Assembly: GCA_964398055.1 (NCBI GenBank) | Contig: CAYNLK010000071.1 | Location: 1-31,471, forward strand | Direction of reading: 5' to 3' | Length of the DNA stretch: 31,471 nucleotides | Source of the DNA: CAYNLK01 sp964398055 | GTDB taxonomy: Bacteria; Chloroflexota; Anaerolineae; 4572-78; J111 | Shown here: piece after piece, positions 1 to 7,947 of the stretch | Position numbering within the stretch: position 1 is the first letter of the stretch | Layout: every line of letters begins with the position of its first letter | Made by a program: the position numbers and the translations under genes | Notes under the pieces: model-generated | The model's database searches: none | Seen by the model: the letters and a program-made list of their open reading frames with translations, nothing else | What the model was told of the DNA's origin: nothing

Positions 1-2
1 AG

Positions 3-45
3 TGGTACACTTTTCAACCGCTGAATTTGGTACACTTTTCAGCCG
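3..45. repeat. Two direct repeats, probable terminal repeats of an IS (IS21-like)
   Basis: An 18-bp unit, TGGTACACTTTTCAACCG at 3-20, recurs with one change at 28-45, giving a 25-bp period at the left edge of the window. Short tandem repeats beginning TGGTACACTTTT resemble the multiple terminal repeats at the ends of IS21-family elements; that family assignment is from memory and is inference. No transposase is inside the window, so the body of any element would lie to the left. Confidence 0.35.
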
Positions 46-190
46 TTGACAACATGAAAACAGGTTCATCCGCAATTCAAGTAAAAAAGGTTAACATTTA
101 GATAACCAGAACCTGCTTTTGTCACCCACCGTAGCCCATTCTCAGGAAAGTGAAGGTTCGAGTCACACCTCGCCCACTTTACCTACTTTC

Positions 191-484
191 CTACATTCCC
201 ATCACTAACACCGATTTGACATTCTCCCCTTCTTCCATTTTGCGAAAGCTTCTTGCCACTGCCGCAAAGGATAAACTCCACCAATAACTGGTTCAAGATT
301 GATGTGGCCCGCGGCTAGCAAGGTCAAGACCCGTTCCCAGTGGGTGTAAGTGTGCCTAAACGATCCTTGCAGGGTAACGCCTTTGGCTACCAGGGTGTCC
401 AGACTGAAGTCCAGTGGTTCTGGTCCCCAGCCAATCTTGATGATCCGTCCATTGGGAAATGGGGCGATTTTCATTGGCTTCTCG
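191..484 (-). pseudogene. 3' remnant of a zinc-dependent alcohol dehydrogenase, frameshifted
   Basis: About 95 codons match the C-terminal part of medium-chain zinc dehydrogenases of the threonine/sorbitol dehydrogenase type: residues such as GRIIKIGWGPEPLDF, VTLQGSFRHTYTHWERVL and IGGVYPLRQWQEAF are visible. The catalytic domain and the start are missing, and the fragment directly abuts the end of the upstream hydroxyacid dehydrogenase gene. The open frame ends ...KKGRMSNRC, but shifting one base in a G run near 228-232 gives the normal family ending ENVKSVLVMGM with a stop at 191-193. So there is both a 5' deletion and a one-base loss, although the latter could be a homopolymer sequencing error. 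Confidence 0.75.
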
Positions 485-1447
485 CTATGCGGCTCGTCCC
501 GGCCAGGCCTCAGGATTGACCAGGTATGGCGGTCGTTCACCCCGCAAAACCTGCAATGTTTGCTCAACCGCGCCCTGGCTCATCGCTTGCCGGCCCCGAT
601 CGGTAAATGAGGAAATGTGGGGGGTGGCCACGACATTCGGCAAACGGAACAGGGGGCTGTCGGGCGCAGGCGGTTCGGGATCAAAAACATCCATGGCGGC
701 GCCGGCCAACTCACCGGCTTCAAGCGCATCGATCAGAGCCAACTCATCGACGATCGGCCCGCGGCTGACATTGATCAGAAAGGCGGTTGGTTTCATCCGC
801 TGTAATTCCGGTTGGCCAATCAGATGCCGGGTTGCCGGGGTCAGCGCCGGATGCAAGGAGACGAAGTCGGCTTGATCCAAGAGCGCTTCTAAGCTGTCGA
901 CTGCCTCAACGCCTATGGCCGCAGCCTGACTTTGGTTTAGGCGCGGATCTAACGCAATCACCCGCATCTGCAAGCCACGTCCACAAATTTCAGCTACCCT
1001 ACGGCCAATCCGCCCAAAACCGACCACACCCAACGTGCGGCCACGCACCTCGGTGCCCTGTAAGCGGCTATGGGGCATGTTAGCCGTCCCGCGCAGATTC
1101 CTGTCGCCGGCAGCCACCTGTTTAGCCAGGGCCAGCAACAACGCCACGGCATGTTCGGCAGTCGATTCAGTGGGGCCGTCGGGCGTGTTCACGACCAAAA
1201 TGCCTCGTTCGGTGGCGGCGGTGAGGTCAACATTATCCACGCCAATACCGTGCCGGGCGATAACTTTCAAAGTTTGGCCGGCCTGATCCATAAAAGCAGC
1301 ATCGGCGATGGGGTCAACGCCCAAAATCACCCCGGCCACGCCGGGTAGATCGGCCAGCTTGGTGCTATGGATGATTTCAGTTTCGGCCTCAAGCAAAGCC
1401 AACGGTTCCGGCATCAGTTCGTAACCAACCCATACTTTAGGTTTCAT
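485..1447 (-). CDS. D-isomer-specific 2-hydroxyacid dehydrogenase (phosphoglycerate dehydrogenase-like)
   Basis: 320-aa NAD(P)-dependent 2-hydroxyacid dehydrogenase of the SerA/hydroxypyruvate-reductase superfamily; it interconverts a 2-hydroxy acid and a 2-keto acid in the cytoplasm. The nucleotide-binding loop GFGRIG is at residues 143-148 and the catalytic Arg229 (NVSRGPIVDE), Glu258 (DPEPP) and His277 (TPHISS) are all present. It lacks the C-terminal ACT domain of true SerA, so a catabolic or scavenging role is more likely than serine synthesis. It lies 43 bp downstream of a KduD-like SDR on the same strand, so the pair probably forms an operon that converges on sugar-acid metabolism. (S)-sulfolactate dehydrogenases (SlcC) belong to the same superfamily, but substrate cannot be read from sequence alone. 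Confidence 0.88.
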   Translation of the reverse strand: MKPKVWVGYELMPEPLALLEAETEIIHSTKLADLPGVAGVILGVDPIADAAFMDQAGQTLKVIARHGIGVDNVDLTAATERGILVVNTPDGPTESTAEHAVALLLALAKQVAAGDRNLRGTANMPHSRLQGTEVRGRTLGVVGFGRIGRRVAEICGRGLQMRVIALDPRLNQSQAAAIGVEAVDSLEALLDQADFVSLHPALTPATRHLIGQPELQRMKPTAFLINVSRGPIVDELALIDALEAGELAGAAMDVFDPEPPAPDSPLFRLPNVVATPHISSFTDRGRQAMSQGAVEQTLQVLRGERPPYLVNPEAWPGRAA

Positions 1448-1490
1448 CTATTCCCTCGCTTGAGTGGTTTAATTTGGATACCACTTGGTG

Positions 1491-2249
1491 TTACCGTCCC
1501 AGCCAGCCGCCATCCACGGGGATGACCACGCCATTGACGTAGTCTGAGGCATCTGAAGCCAGGAAGATAGCCACGCCCTTCATATCGGCTGGCTGTCCCC
1601 AGCGCTGGGCCGGAATACGGGCCGATATCATCGTGCTCCGGTTGGGATCGGCCATCAAGGCCTCGTTCATCTCGGTGGCCATATAACCGGGCGCAATGGC
1701 ATTTACATTGACTCCCCGACCGGCCCACTCATTTGACAGAGCCTTGGTCAATTGGCCAACCCCGCCCTTGGCCGCGGCGTAAGCCGGAACGGTTATGCCG
1801 CCGATAAAGACCATCAACGATGCTACATTGATGATTTTACCTTTCCCTTTGGCCAGCATCACCCGTCCGGCCAGTTGGTCGAGCAAAAACATCGAGGTCA
1901 GGTTGACTTCTAAGACTTTGTCCCAATCTTCAATGGGAAACTCCTCGGCCGGGTGACGACGCTGAATACCGTGATTGACGATGAGGATGTCGAGTGTACC
2001 CAGCCTGGCCAAACATTCCTCGAAACCGGCCCGCAGTTGCTCCCGGTCAGACAAATCGGACTGGCAGGCTATAACCTCTCGACTCGCGGCCTGGCTCAAT
2101 TCTTGGGCAGTCGAAAAAATAGAGTCGCTACGGCCCATGATGGCCACATCGGCCCCGGCCTCCAGCAGCCCTTCGGCCATACCACGGCCCAAACCTCGGT
2201 TACCGCCGGTGACCAGGGCTTTTCTACCGGTTAAGTCAAATAGTTTCAT
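1491..2249 (-). CDS. SDR-family oxidoreductase, 2-deoxy-D-gluconate 3-dehydrogenase/KduD-like
   Basis: 252-aa classical short-chain dehydrogenase. The cofactor motif TGGNRGLG is at residues 14-21, and the catalytic tetrad is Asn (about 115), Ser144, Tyr157 and Lys161 (YAAAK). The usual NNAG is replaced by NHGI at 92-95. The ends ...PAYAAAKGGVGQLTKAL and RIPAQRWGQPADMKG are typical of the KduD/gluconate 5-dehydrogenase group, which reduces 2,5-diketo-3-deoxygluconate or related keto acids with NAD(P)H. The ATG at 2249 is preferred over the GTG three bases upstream because AAGGAG sits 4 bases before it. The gene overlaps the 3' end of the disrupted GntR regulator gene, suggesting former translational coupling. 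A second, more canonical KduD lies at 16384-17151, so this copy may have a different substrate. Confidence 0.85.
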   Translation of the reverse strand: MKLFDLTGRKALVTGGNRGLGRGMAEGLLEAGADVAIMGRSDSIFSTAQELSQAASREVIACQSDLSDREQLRAGFEECLARLGTLDILIVNHGIQRRHPAEEFPIEDWDKVLEVNLTSMFLLDQLAGRVMLAKGKGKIINVASLMVFIGGITVPAYAAAKGGVGQLTKALSNEWAGRGVNVNAIAPGYMATEMNEALMADPNRSTMISARIPAQRWGQPADMKGVAIFLASDASDYVNGVVIPVDGGWLGR

Positions 2250-2785
2250 CACGCTCCTTTTTGATCCCTTGCTCGATCCGGCTCTGAAAATGGGTAAAGT
2301 TAGCCAGGAGACGCTGCCGGGTCAGCGCAGCATCGCCGCTTTTGATGGCTTCCAAAATGGCCCGGTGATCTTCAAACTCTTCAACCGGATCGGCATCATA
2401 ATACCTTCAATGTCCAGTTTATCGTAGGCCAGCCAGAAAACTTCCGGCAGTTTGAGTAGGGTTTGATTATTCAGGGTTTGATACAAGATATCGTGGAACT
2501 GTTTGTCAAAACCCAATACTTTTCAAATAAGCGATTGAAATCGCTCCTCCAGGACTAAAGCCGGTCGTCCACCTGCGTGGACGGCTGTTTTTGTCCGCGG
2601 AGGCGGACATCACGGCGTAGCCCTCCAGATGCGGTTTCAACCGCGTCTTTATTTGAAAAGTATTGTGTCTAAACCGGCCCAGAAGCGACCCTGCGGGCAC
2701 GCTCGGCCCATAATACCAGCAGTTCATCGAGTTGGGCAATTTGGCCCGCGCTAATCAGCCTGACGACATCGCCGATTGACCTGTC
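2236..2785 (-). pseudogene. GntR-family (FCD-domain) transcriptional regulator, disrupted
   Basis: Fragments of an FCD ligand-binding domain are readable on the minus strand. The middle part reads DKQFHDILYQTLNNQTLL and VFWLAYDKLDI (2400-2510). After a one-base shift near 2395-2405 the frame continues YDADPVEEFEDHRAILEAIK and AALTRQRLLANFTHFQSRI, ending at a TGA (2236-2238) inside the start of the SDR gene. Upstream coding sequence (AQLDELLVLWAERARR, about 2690-2750) is cut off by a 152-bp palindrome-ended insert (2514-2665). No N-terminal winged helix is visible before the plus-strand promoter at 2816, so the gene is also truncated. It presumably once regulated the adjacent SDR/hydroxyacid dehydrogenase pair. 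Confidence 0.75.
2514..2665. mobile_element. MITE-like element with 17-bp perfect terminal inverted repeats
   Basis: CAATACTTTTCAAATAA at 2514-2530 is exactly complementary to the sequence at 2649-2665. The 152-bp interior contains several small hairpins (GCGATTgaAATCGC, GTCCACctgcGTGGAC, GTCCGCggaGGCGGAC, GCGGTTtcAACCGC) and no gene. On the minus strand the flanks read GTTTAGACA before and GTTTTGACA after, a likely 9-bp target duplication with one mismatch. It interrupts the FCD regulator coding sequence, which shows that it moved in. No transposase is present, so mobilisation would be in trans. Confidence 0.75.
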
Positions 2786-2815
2786 GGAACTCTCAATCTT
2801 TTTTCATTTTATTAT

Positions 2816-2844
2816 TTGACAGGTTGAGGGATTTGTACCATAAT
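2816..2844 (+). promoter_or_regulatory. Sigma-70-type promoter for the plus-strand cluster
   Basis: TTGACA (2816-2821), a 17-bp spacer and CATAAT (2839-2844) match the housekeeping consensus in 11 of 12 positions. The site lies in an AT-rich gap about 55 bp before the uroporphyrinogen-decarboxylase-like start and would now drive the remnant and the transporter operon behind it. A 6-bp inverted repeat, CCTGTC (2780-2785) and GACAGG (2818-2823), overlaps the -35 box and could be an operator, but it is short. Confidence 0.6.
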
Positions 2845-2900
2845 TGGACATCTTGACTAAATAATGAACACAAATTGGGCAACAAATTTAGGAGACGATG

Positions 2901-3505
2901 ATGCTTCCTAAAAAACGAGTTATTGCCGCCCTCGAACACCGCCCCTTTGATCGGGTCCCTGTTGCGGAAATTGGCATAGATTACACCATTACCGATAAAG
3001 CTCCGGGTAATGAAACGCTTTACCGGGCCAAGTGGCGAGAATATCAAGCCTACTGGCAGGGACGCCGCGACGAGATTGTAGCCAGCTACAAGCGGGATAT
3101 CGTCGCCTTAGCCCGTAAGTTTGAATGGGACTTTGCGCCCGCCCCCCTGGTTCCCCCCTATCGTCTAACCTATGAACCCCCTGAATTTCTGGATAAATAC
3201 CGCTACACCGAACGAACGATCACCGAGCAAAATACCCTGCTTGATTTGGACTGTAAGGAAGCCTGAGCCAATGAAACGGTAACTTTGGCCAGGAGCAAAA
3301 ATATAAGGGCACTGCCTATGAAAAAATAATCGTGGCAGGAACGTCCTCTTGATTGAATTGATAGGAAAGGAAGGCATATGCTGGCAGAATATGAAGGGAG
3401 GTGGTTGCTTGGTCAAAACTATTCCGGTCCATACCTGACGGGTGTGGACTACGCGGGGAAGTCAGGGCCTATTTTATAATCACCCAGTACAAAGATGTAT
3501 TAAAA
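2901..3505 (+). pseudogene. Uroporphyrinogen decarboxylase (URO-D)-family protein, degraded
   Basis: The open part (2901-3266, 121 aa) begins MLPKKRVIAALEHRPFDRVP, the characteristic N-terminus of URO-D-superfamily proteins (uroporphyrinogen decarboxylase and corrinoid methyltransferases, usually about 340-400 aa). It stops after ...LLDLDCKEA. Further on, at about 3378-3500, the plus strand encodes EYEGRWLLGQ and TGVDYAGKSGPIL followed by a stop and then SPSTKMY. This resembles the mid-domain motif DD.A.KSGP.LSP..YREF of the same family. The gene has therefore lost internal sequence and gained stops. The start at 2901 is chosen because AGGAG (2890-2894) sits 6 bases before it. The SBP gene begins just after the remnant, whose tail supplies its ribosome-binding site. 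Confidence 0.6.
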
Positions 3506-3518
3506 GGAGAAGATTATT

Positions 3519-5663
3519 ATGGCAAAGCGATACATAACAAGACGGGAATTCTTGCGCACTGCGGCGATGGCTTCAGGTTCTCTGGTTGTGGCTAGCTGCA
3601 CACCCATTGTAGTAACGCCGGCTGAGGCGCCCCCGACCACAGCGCCGCCGACTGCTGCTCCTACCGTGGCTCCGACGGTTGCGCCTGCCGCCGAAGCCAC
3701 GGAACCGGCCCTCGGCGCATCCCTGATTGGCAAGCTGGAAGGGCCAGAAATCATCCGAGACACCAGCATGTTTCCAAAAGCGTTTGGCGAAGCGCCAACA
3801 CTGGCCGACCTGGTCAAGGCCGGCTCGCTGCCGCCGGTTGAAGAGCGTTTGCCCGACCCCGAGGACCTGATGGTCATCAAGCCGCTTCATGAAATTGGCA
3901 AATACGGCGGCACGTGGCGGCGCGCGTTCACCGGCCCCGCGGATCACGAGAACGGCAATCGCATCAACTCGATGGACAAAATCTTGCACTTTGACTACAC
4001 CGGCAACACAATCATACCCTCGCTGGCCAAAGATTGGGAGGTGAGCGACGACGGTAAGACGATCACGATCTATTTGCGTAAAGGCGCCAAGTGGTCTGAC
4101 GGCGAACCGCTGACCGCAGACGATTTTATTTTCTGGTTTGAGGATATCTATTCGAACCCGGATATTGTGCCCACCCCCTTCCCTGAAATGCAGATCAACG
4201 GCCAGCCGGGTGTGATGAAAAAGGTCGACGACTTTACCGTCGCCTTCGAGTTCCCCGAACCGTACACCTATTTTGTCTATCAACTGGCCGGGAGCACGGG
4301 CATTGGGGCCGGTTTTGCCACCCGCGGCGCCTTCCAAAACTGGGGCGGCGGATATTGCCCGGCGCATTACCTCAAACAATTCCTGCCCAAATACTCATCC
4401 GAAGAGGAAGTGAACAAAATGGCCACGGATGAGGGCTTTGACAACTGGGTGTCGCTGCTCAAGTTTAAGTACAGTTGGGCGCTCAATCCCGAAGTACCCG
4501 TGATGACGCCCTGGCGAACCGTTTCGCCCATCAACACCCCTACCTGGGCTATGGAGCGTAATCCATACTTCTGGGCCGTGGACACCGAGGGGAACCAACT
4601 GCCGTACATTGACGAAATCTCCATGGCCCTGGCGGAGAACGTCGAAGTGGCCAACCTGCGCGCCATTGCCGGCGAGTACGACATCCAGGAACGCCACATG
4701 GGCCTGGCCAAATTGCCCGTTTTCCTGGAAAATGCGGAGCAAGGCAACTATACCGTTCACCTTGATCCGGCCTTTAATGGCTCGGACGCGGCGCTGCACA
4801 TCGGCAACGCCTACAATGGCGACCCCGAAATCGCCAAGTGGCTGAAGAATAAAGATTTCCGTCACGCGCTCTCGCTGGGTATTGACCGCGATCAGCTCAA
4901 CGAGGCCCTCTGGCTCGGTGTCGGCACGGCCGGCTCAACCGCGCCTTCGCCCGACACGATCTACAACCCCGGCCCTGAATGGAACAAAAAGTGGTGCGAG
5001 CTGGATATTGACCAAGCTAACCACATCCTCGACGGATTGGGCCTGACCGAGAAAGACAGTCAAGGTTTCCGCCTGCGCACCGATAACGGGGAACGCCTGG
5101 TATTCGAAATGGTTACTGTTGGCGGGCAGTTCATTCCCTACACCCAGGTTGGTGAAATGATCAAGCAGCAGTGGAAAGCGATTGGCATTGACGTGAATAT
5201 CAAAGAGATGGAACGTAACCTTGCATTTGGTATGGACGCAAACGATGAGAACCAGATGATCACTTGGGCGAACGATGGCTCGGAAATGCTCTTCCTCTTT
5301 GCGCGTCACGCCTTGCCGGTGGACCCGGCGGAATGTCATATGGGTATGGCCTTTGCCAAGTGGTATGCCTCCAACGGCGAGCAGGGCACAAAACCGGACG
5401 ATCCCGAAATGCTGCGCGCATTTGAGCTCTACCGAGAGGCGTTTGGGCTGGACGAAGCAGGCCAGATTGCGAACGCCAAAGAAATCTGGAAGATCATCGT
5501 CGAGCAGCAGTGGAGCATTGGCACGGTTGGACAGTCGCCGGCGTTCATGGGCGTTCGCATTGTCAAGAACAACATGGGCAATATCCCGGAACGTCAGGTA
5601 AACGCCCAGCACGCGCGCACGCCTTGTACTTCTCGACCAGTGACCTTCTTCTTCAAATCGTAA
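3519..5663 (+). CDS. ABC transporter substrate-binding lipoprotein, family 5 (Opp/Dpp type)
   Basis: 714-aa extracytoplasmic solute-binding protein. The N-terminus carries a twin-arginine motif (TRREFLR, residues 7-13), a hydrophobic stretch and a lipobox VASC with the lipidated Cys at 27. A low-complexity Pro/Thr/Ala linker follows (about 32-62), and then the SBP_bac_5 domain from about residue 100 to the end. The large size is typical of family-5 proteins that bind oligosaccharides or other bulky ligands as well as peptides. It heads a five-gene importer operon that runs without a break into sugar-acid catabolic genes, so uronides are the most likely ligand (inference). AAGGAG lies at 3503-3508 before the ATG. 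The two permease genes follow after a 119-bp gap containing a strong hairpin. Confidence 0.92.
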   Translation: MAKRYITRREFLRTAAMASGSLVVASCTPIVVTPAEAPPTTAPPTAAPTVAPTVAPAAEATEPALGASLIGKLEGPEIIRDTSMFPKAFGEAPTLADLVKAGSLPPVEERLPDPEDLMVIKPLHEIGKYGGTWRRAFTGPADHENGNRINSMDKILHFDYTGNTIIPSLAKDWEVSDDGKTITIYLRKGAKWSDGEPLTADDFIFWFEDIYSNPDIVPTPFPEMQINGQPGVMKKVDDFTVAFEFPEPYTYFVYQLAGSTGIGAGFATRGAFQNWGGGYCPAHYLKQFLPKYSSEEEVNKMATDEGFDNWVSLLKFKYSWALNPEVPVMTPWRTVSPINTPTWAMERNPYFWAVDTEGNQLPYIDEISMALAENVEVANLRAIAGEYDIQERHMGLAKLPVFLENAEQGNYTVHLDPAFNGSDAALHIGNAYNGDPEIAKWLKNKDFRHALSLGIDRDQLNEALWLGVGTAGSTAPSPDTIYNPGPEWNKKWCELDIDQANHILDGLGLTEKDSQGFRLRTDNGERLVFEMVTVGGQFIPYTQVGEMIKQQWKAIGIDVNIKEMERNLAFGMDANDENQMITWANDGSEMLFLFARHALPVDPAECHMGMAFAKWYASNGEQGTKPDDPEMLRAFELYREAFGLDEAGQIANAKEIWKIIVEQQWSIGTVGQSPAFMGVRIVKNNMGNIPERQVNAQHARTPCTSRPVTFFFKS

Positions 5664-5680
5664 CTTACCCCCATCCCCTA

Positions 5681-5713
5681 CCCGTCCCCCGTCATTAAAT
5701 GGCGGGGGACGGG
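5681..5713 (+). other. Intercistronic hairpin between SBP and permease genes
   Basis: CCCGTCCCCCG (5681-5691) is perfectly complementary to CGGGGGACGGG (5703-5713), an 11-bp GC-rich stem with an 11-nt loop. No T run follows, so it is not an obvious intrinsic terminator. Its position, just after the binding-protein stop codon, is where many ABC importer operons carry a stem-loop that protects the upstream mRNA and lowers downstream expression, giving excess binding protein over permease. Confidence 0.6.
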
Positions 5714-5782
5714 CGTTAACGCTCCACTCTTACGCCGGCAGTACCAGAAAAGGGTTAGGGTAGGACGGAGAGGTGTAACTTT

Positions 5783-6772
5783 ATGATAGCTTATATCGTA
5801 CGCCGTTTGATCCTGGCAATTTTGACCATCTGGGCCATCACGGTTCTCTCGTTCCTTATTATCCAATTGCCGCCGGGTGATTACGTGACCTCGTACATCG
5901 CTTCGATGTCAGCGTCGGGGAACCAGGTAACGGAAGCGGAGGCGCAAGCGCTCCGCATCCAGTATGGTCTCGATCAGCCGATCTATATCCAGTACCTCAA
6001 GTGGATGGGGCTAATCATGCGCGGCAACTTTGGCATGGCCATCGAATGGGGCCGGCCGGTGCTCGACGTTATTGGCGACCGCCTGGTTCTGACAATGGTC
6101 ATTTCCGTGGCCGCCATCATTTTTACGTGGGCGCTTGCCCTACCCATTGGCATCTATTCCGCAGTCAAGCGCTATTCTATTGGCGATTATGTGGCTACGA
6201 TTATCGGCTTTATCGGCCTGGCCATCCCCGGCTTTATGCTGGCCCTCATTGTAATGTACGTTGGCTTCAAGTATTTTAATGCCAATGTCGGCGGACTGTT
6301 CTCAGCCGAGTACGCCAACGCGCCCTGGAGTTGGGCCAAATTTGTAGATATGCTCAAGCATCTGCCCATTGCGGCCATTGTGCTGGGCTTAGGGGGTACG
6401 GCGCAAATGATCCGCATTATGCGCTCCAACCTGCTTGATGAACTGCGCAAGCCCTATGTGATGACGGCGCGGGCGCGTGGACTTTCCGAGTACCGGGTGA
6501 TTGCGAAATACCCGGTGCGCGTGGCGCTTAATCCGTTTGTTAGCACCATTGGTTATCTATTTCCCTATGTCATCTCGGGCAGCATCATCGTCTCGATGGT
6601 GTTGAGCTTGCCGACGGTGGGGCCGCTATTGCTCAAGGCGCTGATTGCGCAAGATATGTTCCTGGCGGGAACCATCGTGTTGCTACTGGGTGTGCTGACC
6701 GTCGTGGGTACGTTTATCTCGGACTTATTATTGATGTGGATTGACCCGCGTATTCGCCTGGGGAGGCAGTAA
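5783..6772 (+). CDS. ABC transporter permease, DppB/OppB type
   Basis: 329-aa inner-membrane permease subunit. It starts MIAYIVRRLILAILTIWAI, the typical first transmembrane helix of DppB/OppB proteins, followed by a periplasmic segment with the GLDQPIYIQYLKWM motif and about five further helices. The cytoplasmic EAA loop that contacts the ATPase reads PYVMTARARGLSEYRV (about residues 222-240). Its stop codon overlaps the start of the next permease by one base (TAATG), showing translational coupling. It would form the heteromeric channel with the product of 6772-7947 for the substrate delivered by the upstream lipoprotein. Confidence 0.93.
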   Translation: MIAYIVRRLILAILTIWAITVLSFLIIQLPPGDYVTSYIASMSASGNQVTEAEAQALRIQYGLDQPIYIQYLKWMGLIMRGNFGMAIEWGRPVLDVIGDRLVLTMVISVAAIIFTWALALPIGIYSAVKRYSIGDYVATIIGFIGLAIPGFMLALIVMYVGFKYFNANVGGLFSAEYANAPWSWAKFVDMLKHLPIAAIVLGLGGTAQMIRIMRSNLLDELRKPYVMTARARGLSEYRVIAKYPVRVALNPFVSTIGYLFPYVISGSIIVSMVLSLPTVGPLLLKALIAQDMFLAGTIVLLLGVLTVVGTFISDLLLMWIDPRIRLGRQ

Positions 6773-7947
6773 TGGCAGAAGCAATGTCCACCAAAACGGG
6801 ACATCCCAACACGGCCTTCCCCATGCTGGGGCCGGATGAGGAATTTGTTACGACCCAGGCTGAAGAGCAGATTGCCGTTGCCACGCAATGGCAGTTAATG
6901 TGGTGGCGGTATCGCAAACACTATCTGGCTATGGCGGGCGCTATGATACTCATTCTCTTTTACGCCTCCGTGGTGGTCGCGGACTTTTTGGCCTACGCCA
7001 ATCCGGAGGCGACGGAGGCGCAGCGTTCCCTGATGCCGCCGCAATCGATTCATTGGTTTGACAATGGTCGGTTTAGCCCGTATGTGTATGGCTTTACCGG
7101 CGCCCGCGATCCCCAAACATTCAAGCGCGTGTATACGCTTGATCCCGAGAAAAAAATTCCGGTTAAGTTTTTTGCGAAAGGGTTTGAGTACAAGTTGCTG
7201 GGTTTTATACCCAGCAGCATTCACTTGATTGGTGTGGAAGGCGTCGCGGCGGGCGAAGCGCTCTTTCTTTTAGGCACGGATATGCAAGGACGCGATGTGT
7301 GGTCGCGTCTGATGTACGCCACCCGAACCTCGCTGGTCATCGGGCTGGTGAGCGTCGCCCTCAGCCTGATTCTGGGCGTGGTGCTGGGCGGTATTTCCGG
7401 TTACTATGGCGGCGTGCTTGATACCATCATCCAACGTGTCATCGAAATCCTGCGCTCTATTCCCACCATTCCGTTATGGATGGGCCTGACGGCGGCGCTG
7501 CCCGCCACCTGGAGTGTCAACCAAGTCTACTTTGCCATCACTATTATAATCTCCCTGCTGGGGTGGACAGAGTTGGCGCGCGTCGTGCGCGGGCGATTTC
7601 TGTCGCTGCGCGAGGAAGACTTTGTGATGGCGGCCCGCCTGGCCGGTTGCAGTCGAATGCGCATCATCCTGCGGCATATGGTGCCTTCATTTTGGAGCCA
7701 CATCATTGCGGCCACTACGCTGGCAATTCCGGCCATGATTATTAGCGAAACAGCCCTGAGCTTTCTTGGTTTGGGATTGCGCCCACCCGCCATCAGTTGG
7801 GGGGTATTGTTGCAAGACGCCCAAAACATCCAGGCGATCGCCATTTCTCCGTGGTTATTGATTCCCGCCATTCCGGTTATTATCGCTGTTTTGGCCTTCA
7901 ATTTTGTGGGCGATGGTCTGCGCGACGCGGCTGACCCTTATGGATAA
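6772..7947 (+). CDS. ABC transporter permease, DppC/OppC type
   Basis: 391-aa second permease subunit. It has a cytoplasmic N-terminal tail of about 45 residues, a first helix at about 51-72, a long periplasmic segment (about 75-175, longer than in typical 300-aa DppC) and then the binding-protein-dependent transport domain, with LGTDMQGRDVWSRLMYATRTSL leading into five helices. The EAA loop reads EEDFVMAARLAGCSRMRIIL. The longer periplasmic insert is common in relatives that accompany large substrate-binding proteins. The gene overlaps both neighbours: by one base with the upstream permease and by eight bases with the ATPase start. Confidence 0.92.
   Translation: MAEAMSTKTGHPNTAFPMLGPDEEFVTTQAEEQIAVATQWQLMWWRYRKHYLAMAGAMILILFYASVVVADFLAYANPEATEAQRSLMPPQSIHWFDNGRFSPYVYGFTGARDPQTFKRVYTLDPEKKIPVKFFAKGFEYKLLGFIPSSIHLIGVEGVAAGEALFLLGTDMQGRDVWSRLMYATRTSLVIGLVSVALSLILGVVLGGISGYYGGVLDTIIQRVIEILRSIPTIPLWMGLTAALPATWSVNQVYFAITIIISLLGWTELARVVRGRFLSLREEDFVMAARLAGCSRMRIILRHMVPSFWSHIIAATTLAIPAMIISETALSFLGLGLRPPAISWGVLLQDAQNIQAIAISPWLLIPAIPVIIAVLAFNFVGDGLRDAADPYG

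Noticed and set aside
4935..5612. 225-codon open frame antisense to the substrate-binding protein
   Set aside because: No motif, no upstream ribosome-binding site, fully inside a confidently identified gene.
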